A stretch of 64,000 nt of DNA. Source: Promethearchaeota archaeon (lineage in GTDB: Archaea; Asgardarchaeota; Lokiarchaeia; Sigyniarchaeales; SOKP01). This document shows, one piece after another, positions 29,446 through 37,464 of this stretch. The notes beneath the pieces are model-generated. The model saw only the letters and a list, made by a program, of their open reading frames with translations, was not told the DNA's origin and searched no databases. Every line of letters starts with the position of its first letter. Positions within the stretch are counted from its first letter, which is position 1. The position numbers and the translations under genes were made by a program. The stretch lies in assembly GCA_019058245.1 (NCBI GenBank), contig JAHPZJ010000030.1, forward strand, positions 1-64,000, read 5' to 3'.

Positions 29446-29751
29446 ATAAATCGCCTAATTAATTAAATTAATTTTTAATAAAATATTTCTTGATTAAATT
29501 GACCTAAACTAGCTTAACCTAATAAGAAAGTTTAAAAAATTCTTTAAAATTATAGCGTAACTCTGATTATAAAAACTTTAACTAAACGTTAATTTTCCTA
29601 ATATTATAGTAAAAAATATTCAATGGCTTTTTTAAATAAGAAACTGAAAAAAAAAAAAAAATTTTTAACATGATCTATTAAATCTAATAAAGATAAATTT
29701 GATTTAATAATAGTTATAAGTTTTAGTTTACAGATTGAAATAATAGATTAG
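29446..29751 (-). other. Spacer between tandem copies 1 and 2
   Basis: A 306-bp AT-rich spacer upstream of copy 1. It holds the block cctaataagaaagttta, close variants of which occur upstream of copies 4, 5 and 8, so it may be a shared promoter element (on the minus strand: AAACTTTCTTATTAGG). Confidence 0.4.
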
Positions 29752-30306
29752 TTATGAACCCCAAGAAAACCTTGTTTTCGTCCAACCTCCCCCTTCCCAT
29801 GACTTATTTTGAAAGGTATATTCTGGTTTTTTACCAATACATAATTCAATAAATGATAATGCGTATCCTAATGAGGTGTAATAGTAATTTTTCCAATCGC
29901 GAGGCAAATCTATATAACTAAATTCTAATTCATTATCAGAGGGGGATTCTACTTTAACTTCACCAAAATTAAAAACTTTTTTATGAAAGCGTTTATATCT
30001 CTCAACAGCTAGTTGAAGATCACCCTTAACAATAGTAGATTGGTAAATTGTTGTAAACCAATGTTTTCCTTCTTCTATTCCCCATCCGATTAAAGTTTTT
30101 GGATCATTTTTTGCTCCTAAAAAACATAATGTATCAAATAATTCTCTATAATCTTCTAAAGGATACCATGACGCATTTAAAATTCTTCTCTCAAGAAATT
30201 CTTTTGCTCTATTTGATAGTTTCCTATTATATTCCGCTCTTTTATTATGGTTTACTTTTATTGACTTCACAATCGTTATCAATAATGTTCCTTTTACTTG
30301 TTTCAC
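29752..30306 (-). CDS. Tandem 184-aa family, copy 2
   Basis: 184 residues, GTG start (gaatttat-GTG). It keeps SWYP 46-49, Cys61, the Lys/Arg-rich RFH block (here KRFHKK), NFGE and Cys156 (IELC). The residue before the usual E at 64 changes (LGAKND), and YTFQNKSW replaces FLNKSW. The C-terminus is FSWGS. It lies only 34 bp downstream of copy 3, so these two are probably co-transcribed. Function unknown. Confidence 0.7.
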   Translation of the reverse strand: MKQVKGTLLITIVKSIKVNHNKRAEYNRKLSNRAKEFLERRILNASWYPLEDYRELFDTLCFLGAKNDPKTLIGWGIEEGKHWFTTIYQSTIVKGDLQLAVERYKRFHKKVFNFGEVKVESPSDNELEFSYIDLPRDWKNYYYTSLGYALSFIELCIGKKPEYTFQNKSWEGGGWTKTRFSWGS

Positions 30307-30340
30307 ATAAATTCACTTCCTTATCGAAATTATTTTAAAT

Positions 30341-30895
30341 TCAAGAAGACCATGAAAATTTAACAGTAGTCCAACCCTGATTTTTCCATGATTTATTTAG
30401 GTAAACGTAGTCTATTTGTTTATCAAGACACATTTCTATAAACGCAATTGCCCATCCTACAGCTGTATGATACCAATTTTCCCATTCACGAGGCATATCA
30501 GTATAAGTAAATTTTACTTCGTTATCAGAGATAATTTCTGGTATGATTTCTCCAACAGTCGTAGTTCTTTTGTGAAATCGTATATATCTCTCAGCAGCAA
30601 GTTGGATATCGTTTTTAATAACTGTAGACTGATATGTTGATGAAAATGTACGTTTTCCATCCATTTCTCCCCATCCGACAATAGTTTTTGGATCATTTCT
30701 AGCTTCTACAAAACATAAAGCATCAAAGCATTCTCGATATAATTCAAAAGGATACCATGATGCTATCAGAATTCTTTGCTTAAGAAATTCTTTTGCATTG
30801 TCTGAAAGTATCTTGTTATATTCACTTCTTTTTTGATGGTTCGCTTTAATAGACTTTACAGTCATGATTAATACCGATCCTTTTACTTTTTTCAA
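30341..30895 (-). CDS. Tandem 184-aa family, copy 3
   Basis: 184 residues, TTG start preceded by GGGGATTGAT. Closest by eye to copy 8: both carry KRTFSS.YQS at about 80-92 and REWENWYHTA.GWAI at about 136-150. NFGEI becomes TVGEI (TTTVGEIIPE), a change at an otherwise invariant site. Cys55, Cys61 and Cys156 (IEMC) are present. It heads a likely two-gene transcript with copy 2. Confidence 0.7.
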   Translation of the reverse strand: MKKVKGSVLIMTVKSIKANHQKRSEYNKILSDNAKEFLKQRILIASWYPFELYRECFDALCFVEARNDPKTIVGWGEMDGKRTFSSTYQSTVIKNDIQLAAERYIRFHKRTTTVGEIIPEIISDNEVKFTYTDMPREWENWYHTAVGWAIAFIEMCLDKQIDYVYLNKSWKNQGWTTVKFSWSS

Positions 30896-31047
30896 ATCAA
30901 TCCCCTTCTTAACTTAAATTAATTATAATAACCCTAAGCCTAAAAAGAACTATAGATAAACCTTTAAGATTATCTAATAAGGCTGCTGATTGTAAAATCT
31001 CTGTTCATTTCTGATTTCTTTGATTTTCTAACTATACTTCAAATATT

Positions 31048-31602
31048 TTAGGATCCCCATGAAAGCTTGGCTGTGGTCCATCCTCCGTTTAACCATGATT
31101 TATTTAAGAATGTGTGCTTTATTTTTTTTTCAATGCATAATTCTATAAACACTTTTGCCCACCCCACAGCTGTATAATACCAATTTTTCCAATCAGGAGG
31201 AATATCTATCCATGTTACTTCTATCTCGGTTCCAGTGTTGAAGCTTGGTACAATTTTACCAAAATTAAACAACATATTATGAAAGCGAGTATATTTCTCA
31301 ATGGCGAGTTGTAGATCTCCTTTGAAAACCGTAGATCTGTATATCGTAGTCAACCAACGTTTTCCTTCCATAAAACCCCACTCTACCAATGTTTCTGGAT
31401 TATTGTTTGCTTCAATTAAACATAAAGCATCAAAACATTCTCTATAAGATTCCAATGGATACCATGATGCCGTCAGAATTCTTCGTTCAAGAAATTCTTT
31501 AGCGCTATTTGAAAGTATCTGATCATATTTCTCTCTTTTACTATGGTTTACTTTAATTGATTTTACAATCATTAAAACCATCGTTCCTTTTACTTGCTTC
31601 AC
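31048..31602 (-). CDS. Tandem 184-aa family, copy 4
   Basis: 184 residues, GTG start in aaggggatttatGTG. It keeps SWYP, Cys55, Cys61 and IELC Cys156. The region after NFG differs (NFGKIVPSFNTGTEIEVTW), replacing the conserved SDNE turn seen in most copies. Its first 17 bases and whole upstream spacer belong to the 380-bp near-identical repeat shared with copy 5. The distance to the same point of copy 5 is exactly 902 bp. Confidence 0.7.
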   Translation of the reverse strand: MKQVKGTMVLMIVKSIKVNHSKREKYDQILSNSAKEFLERRILTASWYPLESYRECFDALCLIEANNNPETLVEWGFMEGKRWLTTIYRSTVFKGDLQLAIEKYTRFHNMLFNFGKIVPSFNTGTEIEVTWIDIPPDWKNWYYTAVGWAKVFIELCIEKKIKHTFLNKSWLNGGWTTAKLSWGS

Positions 31603-31965
31603 ATAAATCCCCTTATTTTTCCTAATTAAACCTAGTTTAACTAATTAAAAATTACTTAATCTGATCTAAGCTAGTTGTCCTAATCTAAACTTTCTTAAGA
31701 TTATCCAAATTAACTTAGCCAATAAAGTAACTTTTAAGAGTTTTTCAAAAATCTAGTGTTTATTTGACTATAAAAATGTTTACATATAGATATAATCCGT
31801 GTTATATCAACATAATTAAGTTATAGCCTCTTTTGTCTATGAATAATAAGTATTATTTGTTTTTAGAATTATTATATGATTTAAAGCATCTCCAAGAAAT
31901 AAGTTCATAATTCATAGATTGAAGCCTTTAGTTCTAAATCTTGAATTTTTTAAGGAGTCCATGAA
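31586..31965 (-). repeat. 380-bp spacer repeat, unit A
   Basis: Covers the 3' end of copy 5 (16 bp), the whole 347-bp spacer and the first 17 bp of copy 4. It matches 32488-32867 at a constant offset of 902 bp with about three differences (near 31872, 31903 and 31951). Identity falls off sharply inside the genes at both ends. Confidence 0.9.
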
Positions 31966-32504
31966 AACTGGATTTTTGTCCCACCATCCTGTATCCATGA
32001 TTTATTTAAGAATGTATAATCTACTTCTTTGTCAATACATAATTTAATAAATGTTATTACCCATCCTACTGATGATTGATACCAATTTTCCCAATCAAGA
32101 GGAAGATCTTTGTAAGATAATTCTATCTTATTATCAGAGATTACATTTGGTATAATTTCACCGAAATTAAAAAATCTTCTGTGTAAACGCTGGTATTTCT
32201 CTATAGCCATTTCAATGTCTCCCTTAAGGATAATAGCCTGGTAAAGTGTCGTAAGCCAACGATATGCTTCCCTTATAGCCCATTTAAGAACAATTTCCTG
32301 ATTATTTCGTGCTTCAACATAACATATTGCGTCAAAACATTCTCTATAATCCTCTAAAGGATACCATGATCCCGTCAGTATTCTTTTTTGAAGAAATTCT
32401 TTTGCTCGGTCTGATAGTATTCTGTCATATTCACCCCATCCTTTAGAGCTTGTTTTGATTGATTTTACAATCGTTATTATTAACGATCCTTTTACTTGCT
32501 TCAC
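31950..32504 (-). CDS. Tandem 184-aa family, copy 5
   Basis: 184 residues, GTG start with the same leader as copy 4. Cys61 (AICYVEARN) and Cys156 (IKLC) are kept. The WG after position 73 is replaced by WA (VLKWAIREA), and the RFH block reads RLHRRFFNFGE. FLNKSW is intact, then IQDGGTKIQFSWTP. It is flanked on both sides by copies of the 380-bp repeat. Confidence 0.7.
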   Translation of the reverse strand: MKQVKGSLIITIVKSIKTSSKGWGEYDRILSDRAKEFLQKRILTGSWYPLEDYRECFDAICYVEARNNQEIVLKWAIREAYRWLTTLYQAIILKGDIEMAIEKYQRLHRRFFNFGEIIPNVISDNKIELSYKDLPLDWENWYQSSVGWVITFIKLCIDKEVDYTFLNKSWIQDGGTKIQFSWTP

Positions 32505-32867
32505 ATAAATCCCCTTATTTTTCCTAATTAAACCTAGTTTAACTAATTAAAAATTACTTAATCTGATCTAAGCTAGTTGTCCTAATCTAAACTTTCTTAA
32601 GATTATCCAAATTAACTTAGCCAATAAAGTAACTTTTAAGAGTTTTTCAAAAATCTAGTGTTTATTTGACTATAAAAATGTTTACATATAGATATAATCC
32701 GTGTTATATCAACATAATTAAGTTATAGCCTCTTTTGTCTATGAATAATAAGTATTATTTGTTTTTAGAATTATTACATGATTTAAAGCATCTCCAAGAA
32801 ATAAGTCCATAATTCATAGATTGAAGCCTTTAGTTCTAAATCTTGAATTTTTCAAGGAGTCCATGAA
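32488..32867 (-). repeat. 380-bp spacer repeat, unit B
   Basis: Covers the last 16 bp of copy 6, the 347-bp spacer and the first 17 bp of copy 5. Almost identical to 31586-31965. The spacer carries the shared upstream block (ccaataaagtaacttttaag) and several ctagtt/ctaggtt words. Confidence 0.9.
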
Positions 32868-33406
32868 TATTTGATTTTAGTCCAACCTTCTCTTTCCCAT
32901 GATTTATTAAGGAAGACATAATCGGGTCTTTTACCAGTACATAATTCAATAAATACTATACCATACCCTATTGTTACATTATAATAATTTTGCCAATCAC
33001 GAGGCATGTCTACAAAAGTCATATGTAGTTCTCTATCAGAGATGAATTCTGTAACTATTTCTCCAAAATTAAAAACTCTTCTGTGAAAACGTGAATATTT
33101 CTCAAAAGCCATTTTAATATCTTCCTTATCAACAGTGGAGTGGTAAATCGTTGTAAGTAAACGTTCTGATCCATTTATACCCCATTGAACCAAATCTGAT
33201 GGATTATTTCGTGCTTCAACAAAGCATAAAGTATCATATAATTCCCGATACTCTTTAAAAGGATACCATGATCCCATCAGAATTCGTTGTTGTAGAAATT
33301 CTTTTGCCTTGTCTGAAAGTCTCTCATTATATGACTTCAATCCTTTAGGACTAGTTTTAATTGCCTTTACAAGCGTTATAGTAATTGCTCCTTTCACTTG
33401 TTTCAA
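32852..33406 (-). CDS. Tandem 184-aa family, copy 6
   Basis: 184 residues, TTG start. SWYP, Cys61, RFHRRVFNFGEI and Cys156 (IELC) are kept; position 55 is Leu rather than Cys (YRELYDTL). By eye it groups with copy 7 at the start (TSPKGL) and at the C-terminus (YVFLNKSWEREGWTKIKYSW). Function unknown. Confidence 0.7.
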   Translation of the reverse strand: MKQVKGAITITLVKAIKTSPKGLKSYNERLSDKAKEFLQQRILMGSWYPFKEYRELYDTLCFVEARNNPSDLVQWGINGSERLLTTIYHSTVDKEDIKMAFEKYSRFHRRVFNFGEIVTEFISDRELHMTFVDMPRDWQNYYNVTIGYGIVFIELCTGKRPDYVFLNKSWEREGWTKIKYSWTP

Positions 33407-33687
33407 ATTAATCTCCTTACCTAGCTTAAATTATTCTATACATTTTTTACCTAATATGAAGATTTAGAGAATCTTCCAAAATTATAGTAAAAGATGGATT
33501 ATTTAAGTATATGTAAATCATTAATTTTCGTATTATTTTAGCTTAAAAAATTTTTTGATTTCTTCTTTTATCAGTAATGAAGAAAATTGTTTTTAGCACT
33601 ATAAAATGATTTAGAATATATCTTAAAGGATAGTGTGTTCTTATCCGATTGGAGCCTTCATTTCTAATATATAGGTTCATATACTTT

Positions 33688-34242
33688 TCAAGGAGTCCAT
33701 GAAAGCTTGATTTTAGTCCAGCCTTCTCTTTCCCATGATTTATTAAGGAAGATATAATTGGGTTTTTTGTTAATAGTAGATTCGACAAATGAAATTACCC
33801 ACCCCATTGCTATGTAATAATAATTTGACCAATCACGAGGAAGATCTATATAAGTAAATTCTATCTCTGTATCAGAGACAAATTTTGCTTTAATTTCACC
33901 AAAATTAAAAACTAGTCTGTGAAAACGCGTATATTGTGTTGTAAGTGCTTGAAGATTTCCTTTTTCAATAATAGATTTGTAAATGGTTGAAAGCCAAACT
34001 TTTGACTCGCCTAATCCCCATCCTGTTAAAGTTTTTGGATCATTTTTTGCTTCAATTAAACATAAAGCATCAAAACATTCTCTATATGCATCATAAGGAT
34101 ACCATGATCCCGCAAGAATCCTTCGATTAAGTAAATCTTTTGCTTTATCTGAGAGAATCTGGTTATATGGTCCCAATCCTTTAGGACTTGTTTTAATATT
34201 CTTTATAATCGTTACTGCCATTGATCCTTTTACTTGTTTCAA
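33688..34242 (-). CDS. Tandem 184-aa family, copy 7
   Basis: 184 residues, TTG start after aaggggatttat. This is the only copy without Cys156: the usual IELC is VEST (FVESTINKKPNY). Cys55 and Cys61 remain. SWYP is followed by YDAYRE instead of LE.YRE. The C-terminus FLNKSWEREGWTKIKLSWTP is nearly that of copy 6. If Cys156 binds a ligand, this copy should differ in function. Confidence 0.7.
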   Translation of the reverse strand: MKQVKGSMAVTIIKNIKTSPKGLGPYNQILSDKAKDLLNRRILAGSWYPYDAYRECFDALCLIEAKNDPKTLTGWGLGESKVWLSTIYKSIIEKGNLQALTTQYTRFHRLVFNFGEIKAKFVSDTEIEFTYIDLPRDWSNYYYIAMGWVISFVESTINKKPNYIFLNKSWEREGWTKIKLSWTP

Positions 34243-34497
34243 ATAAATCCCCTTAGATAGAATATTGAAAAATAATATTCTTTTTGAAGAGTTCTACAAA
34301 AATATATGCAAATTAAGATATAAAAAGTTTTATCACAGTATTAATTTCATTTCATTTTAATGGATGATATTTTAGATATCTTTGTCAATTTATAAAAAAT
34401 AGAATATTATTTGAGATATATCGAGAATAATATGAAGATAAACTTGTTTTAATAACAGTTGCAAGTCTTAATTTTAACGAATAGAATTTTCAATTTG

Positions 34498-35052
34498 TTA
34501 TGAATTCCAATAGTATTTAACTATGGTCCAACCCTCGTTTTTCCATGATTTATTTAAGTATTCATAATTTACTTCTTTATCAAGACACATTCCTATAAAT
34601 ACGATTGCCCACCCTATAGCTGTATGATACCAATTTTCCCATTCTCGATCCATATTTGTATACGTAAATTTTACTTCGTTATCACAGATAAATTCTGGCA
34701 TAATTTCACCAAAATTCATAGCCCTTCTGTGAAATCGTATATATCTCTCAACTGCAGATTCGATATCTTCTTTAATAACTGAAGACTGATATATTGATGA
34801 AAATGTTCTTTTTCCTTCCATCATACCCCATTGAACTAAGATTTTTGGATCATTTTTTGCTTCTATAAAACATAAAGCATTATAACATTCTTTATAATCT
34901 TCAAAAGGATACCATGCTGCGCTTAGAATTCGTTGTTTAAGAAATTCTTTTGCTTTATCTGAAAGTAACCTGTCATATTCACTTCTTTTTTGATGATTTG
35001 CTTTAATGGACTTTACAATTGTTAATATTGTCGCTCCTTTTATTTTTTCCAA
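34498..35052 (-). CDS. Tandem 184-aa family, copy 8
   Basis: 184 residues, TTG start (MEKIKGATIL). First copy in transcription order. It has AWYP in place of SWYP (SAAWYPFEDYKE), Cys61 and Cys156 (IGMC). The stretch RTFSSIYQSSVIKED is shared with copy 3. The spacer upstream (35053-35291) holds the block ccaataagaaagtctagtga also found before copies 1 and 4-5, the best candidate for a conserved promoter. Confidence 0.7.
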   Translation of the reverse strand: MEKIKGATILTIVKSIKANHQKRSEYDRLLSDKAKEFLKQRILSAAWYPFEDYKECYNALCFIEAKNDPKILVQWGMMEGKRTFSSIYQSSVIKEDIESAVERYIRFHRRAMNFGEIMPEFICDNEVKFTYTNMDREWENWYHTAIGWAIVFIGMCLDKEVNYEYLNKSWKNEGWTIVKYYWNS

Positions 35053-35291
35053 ATAAATCCCCTTCTTAACTTAAATTGCTTTGTAATAAATTAACCTAAA
35101 CTTACTTTTTCCAATAAGAAAGTCTAGTGAGTTTTTCAAAATTATAATATAAAATTATTTATATAAACTTTTTTTTAAACTCAAAATTTCGTGTTAATTC
35201 AACATAACAAACTAAAACGCTTTTGGGTAAATATTAGGATTTCTTATTTATTAATAGAATAGAAATAAATTTTGGATTCTAATTTTTTGGA

Positions 35292-35876
35292 CTAAAAAGA
35301 TTTTTCTGAATATAAATTGTTTAAATGTGTTATCCATTCCATTCCAAGATTTTCTAGATGAGATATGAAATTTAATGAACTTAATTTTTTAATATCTTGA
35401 AACTCATTTTTATATTCTTCATAAAGTTCTATAAAATATTTATGTATTAAATTTTCAAACGATTTAATATGAATATATGGATTTAGGAAGAATATAACAG
35501 TAAAATTATCTAAATCAAAAATAGAATGAAATTTGATATTAGAGCCCTTAAGATTAATACAGGGCACATCTTGAATATTAATTTCTTCTGAAAATCTTTC
35601 TAAGGCACTTATAAACATTGGAATGAGTTCTATATTAAAGCATTCACTTTTTGATGGATCTTTCATATTCTTTTTAAGATAAAATTCTAAAGCTCCCTTA
35701 TGACTCTCAAATAATGCAATTGTTTTTCCTTCTTTATCTGATAAGATACACCCAATAAACGGGGGTGGAGAAAAATCATAAATACTTTTAAAACTGAAGT
35801 CCTTTTTACTCTGCTGATTGTCTAATTCTAAGAAAGCATTTAATGTCATTTTTTTATTCTCACTATCTTTATCCAA
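35292..35876 (-). CDS. Longin/roadblock-like domain protein
   Basis: A 194-residue soluble protein. The order IGCILSDKEGKTIALFES, then a helix (LIPMFISALERFSEEIN), then strands (INLKGSNIKFHSIFDLDNFTVIFFLN) and a last amphipathic helix (ENLIHKYFIELYEEYKNEF) follows the beta-helix-beta layout of longin-type domains that are numerous in Asgard archaea and often work with small GTPases. A GTPase gene lies 1.6 kb away. There is a 38-residue N-terminal extension. The fold call is from pattern only. Confidence 0.45.
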   Translation of the reverse strand: MDKDSENKKMTLNAFLELDNQQSKKDFSFKSIYDFSPPPFIGCILSDKEGKTIALFESHKGALEFYLKKNMKDPSKSECFNIELIPMFISALERFSEEINIQDVPCINLKGSNIKFHSIFDLDNFTVIFFLNPYIHIKSFENLIHKYFIELYEEYKNEFQDIKKLSSLNFISHLENLGMEWITHLNNLYSEKSF

Positions 35877-36057
35877 TTAGAAGAATTATTTTGTATATAA
35901 ATAGATAACAAAAAAAAGTATTTTGTGATTTTGATATAAAATAACATCTTTTTGTGTACAAAAAAACATTATGATTTCTTACCTTAATACTATAGAATTA
36001 TTACTAAATCTTCTTACTTATGGATTTTAAATATATTTATAAAATTAAATTAAAATT

Positions 36058-36240
36058 ATGTTGGAAAATATATATTGTGATAAATGCGGGCATCCTATGA
36101 AGGGTGATGTTATTCATAAAGAAGATAATAAAGATTGTACTCATTATTACTGTTCTAAATGTGGATTTAATTATGAATCGGGATTTCGGTATAATGCATT
36201 AATGAAACAATACATTAAATACATACATTTTCATTCGTAA
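36058..36240 (+). CDS. Small zinc-ribbon protein (60 aa)
   Basis: Begins MLENIYCDKCGHPMKGDV and has a second pair YYCSKCGFNYESG, so one four-Cys zinc ribbon with about 25 residues between knuckles. The basic, aromatic tail (MKQYIKYIHFHS) has no known motif. It stands alone on the plus strand. Likely a nucleic-acid or protein-binding adaptor. Confidence 0.6.
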   Translation: MLENIYCDKCGHPMKGDVIHKEDNKDCTHYYCSKCGFNYESGFRYNALMKQYIKYIHFHS

Positions 36241-36438
36241 TTAAGTACTTAGGACATGTACTAAGACGAAATCCTATTAAAAATTGATTGATATTAATTT
36301 TATATCTTTTGCGGTTTGGGTTAAAATAAACATAAATTTTAGTATTGTGAAAATTGTGTGAGTTATATTAAAATTTATGATTTATACCAATATTTAACGT
36401 AAATACTTAATATACTAAATTCTCAATAATAAAATTCG

Positions 36439-36624
36439 ATGAGAAATAGTGTTTCAATTGAGGAAATTAATTTAAAAAAACCATTAAAAGAAAATGAAAC
36501 ATGTTTCTTTTATTCTATGGGAGAATGCCTTCATGTTAAGAGGATTTCTGATAAATGTGTTGTATTAAATTGTAAGTTATATAAATCTATGTATCCAATT
36601 AAAAAGAGATCCAATAACAAATAG
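36439..36624 (+). CDS. Small cysteine-containing protein (61 aa)
   Basis: Starts MRNSVSIEEINLKKPL and has four cysteines (ETCFFYSMGECLHV, DKCVVLNCKLY) whose spacing could hold one metal ion. Ends in TAG. It is convergent with the selenoprotein gene, whose 3' region reaches to about 36737. No family is recognised. Confidence 0.5.
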   Translation: MRNSVSIEEINLKKPLKENETCFFYSMGECLHVKRISDKCVVLNCKLYKSMYPIKKRSNNK

Positions 36625-36736
36625 ATAAAATCTTGCTATTTACAATTTTATCATCGCTTTTAATAAATTAAATGAAAAGTAATCATATTCATATTTCATT
36701 AAGTTTATTATATACATTTTTTTTAAGCTTTTGATT

Positions 36737-36798
36737 AAAAAAAGAAATAATAATCCCAAAACCCATGCAAGGTCGTCATTGAATGTCTCATTTTTTTC
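36737..36798 (-). promoter_or_regulatory. Candidate SECIS-like hairpin in the 3'UTR
   Basis: Lies 16 bases after the stop codon of the selenoprotein gene. By hand, the mRNA folds with a lower stem (5' AAAAAA-T-GAGACATTCA against 3' TTATTATTTCTTTTTT, with several mismatches), an ATGA (36776-36779) facing GGGA (36754-36757), and a short upper stem closed by a TTGCATG loop. ATGA/GA is the core of eukaryote-like SECIS elements. An alternative is the simple hairpin TGAATGT/ACATTCA at 36780-36805. Hand folding only. Confidence 0.3.
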
Positions 36799-36813
36799 AC
36801 ATTCATTTCATTC

Positions 36814-37338
36814 TTATTTGGGATTTATAATATATTTATCAATCAGAATGATCATTGCACCTACAGAAGGCCTATCGGTTTTATCTCTTCCTACATATTT
36901 CCAAATTATTTTTCTGTTTTTGTCAAGGAGGAATTTGCTTGGTATTGCTTGTTTTACTTTTAGTTTTCCCCAACCTTCAGCAAACCAATACACATTATAA
37001 TCTTTAGCGATTTTTGCTCCACGATCTGAAATCATATCTATAGGAAATTTATTTTCTTCCTTGAATTTTTTTAGTAGTCCAAGAGAATCAGTAGCTATTG
37101 AAATAATCTTAATATTTCTTTTCTCAAATTCATGAAATTGCTTTGTTAAACGCTCTAATTCTTCCTTTCAGTAGCTTCACCACGTCCCCCGAAAAAAATC
37201 AATCAATACTCCATTATGAATTTTAAGTAATTCATCTAAATCCACTGGTTTTCCGTATATATCAAAAGATTTTATTAGTGGTCCTTGTGAATTCAGTGGT
37301 AATCCTTTTGGTCTTGTAGTACTATTATCAGTCGTCAT
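36814..37338 (-). CDS. Peroxiredoxin-like (AhpC/TSA) selenoprotein with UxxU motif
   Basis: From ATG 37338 (MTTDNSTTRPKGLPLNSQ) to the TAA at 36814 one frame is open for 174 codons except two TGA codons, at 37177-37179 (codon 54) and 37168-37170 (codon 57). They fall in DFFRGTW-U-SY-U-KEELERL, exactly where AhpC/TSA-like proteins have FxRGxWCxxC. Downstream the fold continues without frameshift: IKIISIATDS, DRGAKIAKDY, IPSKFLLDKNRKIIWKYVGRD. I infer selenocysteine at both sites and a thiol-dependent peroxide reductase or related redox role. The gene would otherwise be called as a 73-residue fragment. No selenocysteine synthesis genes are in this window. Confidence 0.88.
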
Positions 37339-37464
37339 TTTATTAATAATTCTAAATATAATTCCAATGAAATTTTTTTATATTGACTAACAAAATTAGT
37401 AATTTTAAAGATTTGTTTTTCAAAAATTAGCAATAATAAAATAGATTATTATCTTTATTAAAAA

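Noticed and set aside
28891..35052. CRISPR-like or integron-like array
   Set aside because: The repeated units are full protein genes about 0.7-0.9 kb apart, with no short direct repeats or attC-like sites.
36731..37000. An 89-residue plus-strand ORF
   Set aside because: It is antisense to the selenoprotein gene's conserved C-terminal half, so it is a shadow.
36814..37035. A 73-residue ORF, C-terminal part of a redoxin, as a stand-alone gene or frameshifted pseudogene
   Set aside because: Careful counting shows that the upstream half is in the same frame, interrupted only by two TGA codons at redox sites; there is no frameshift.
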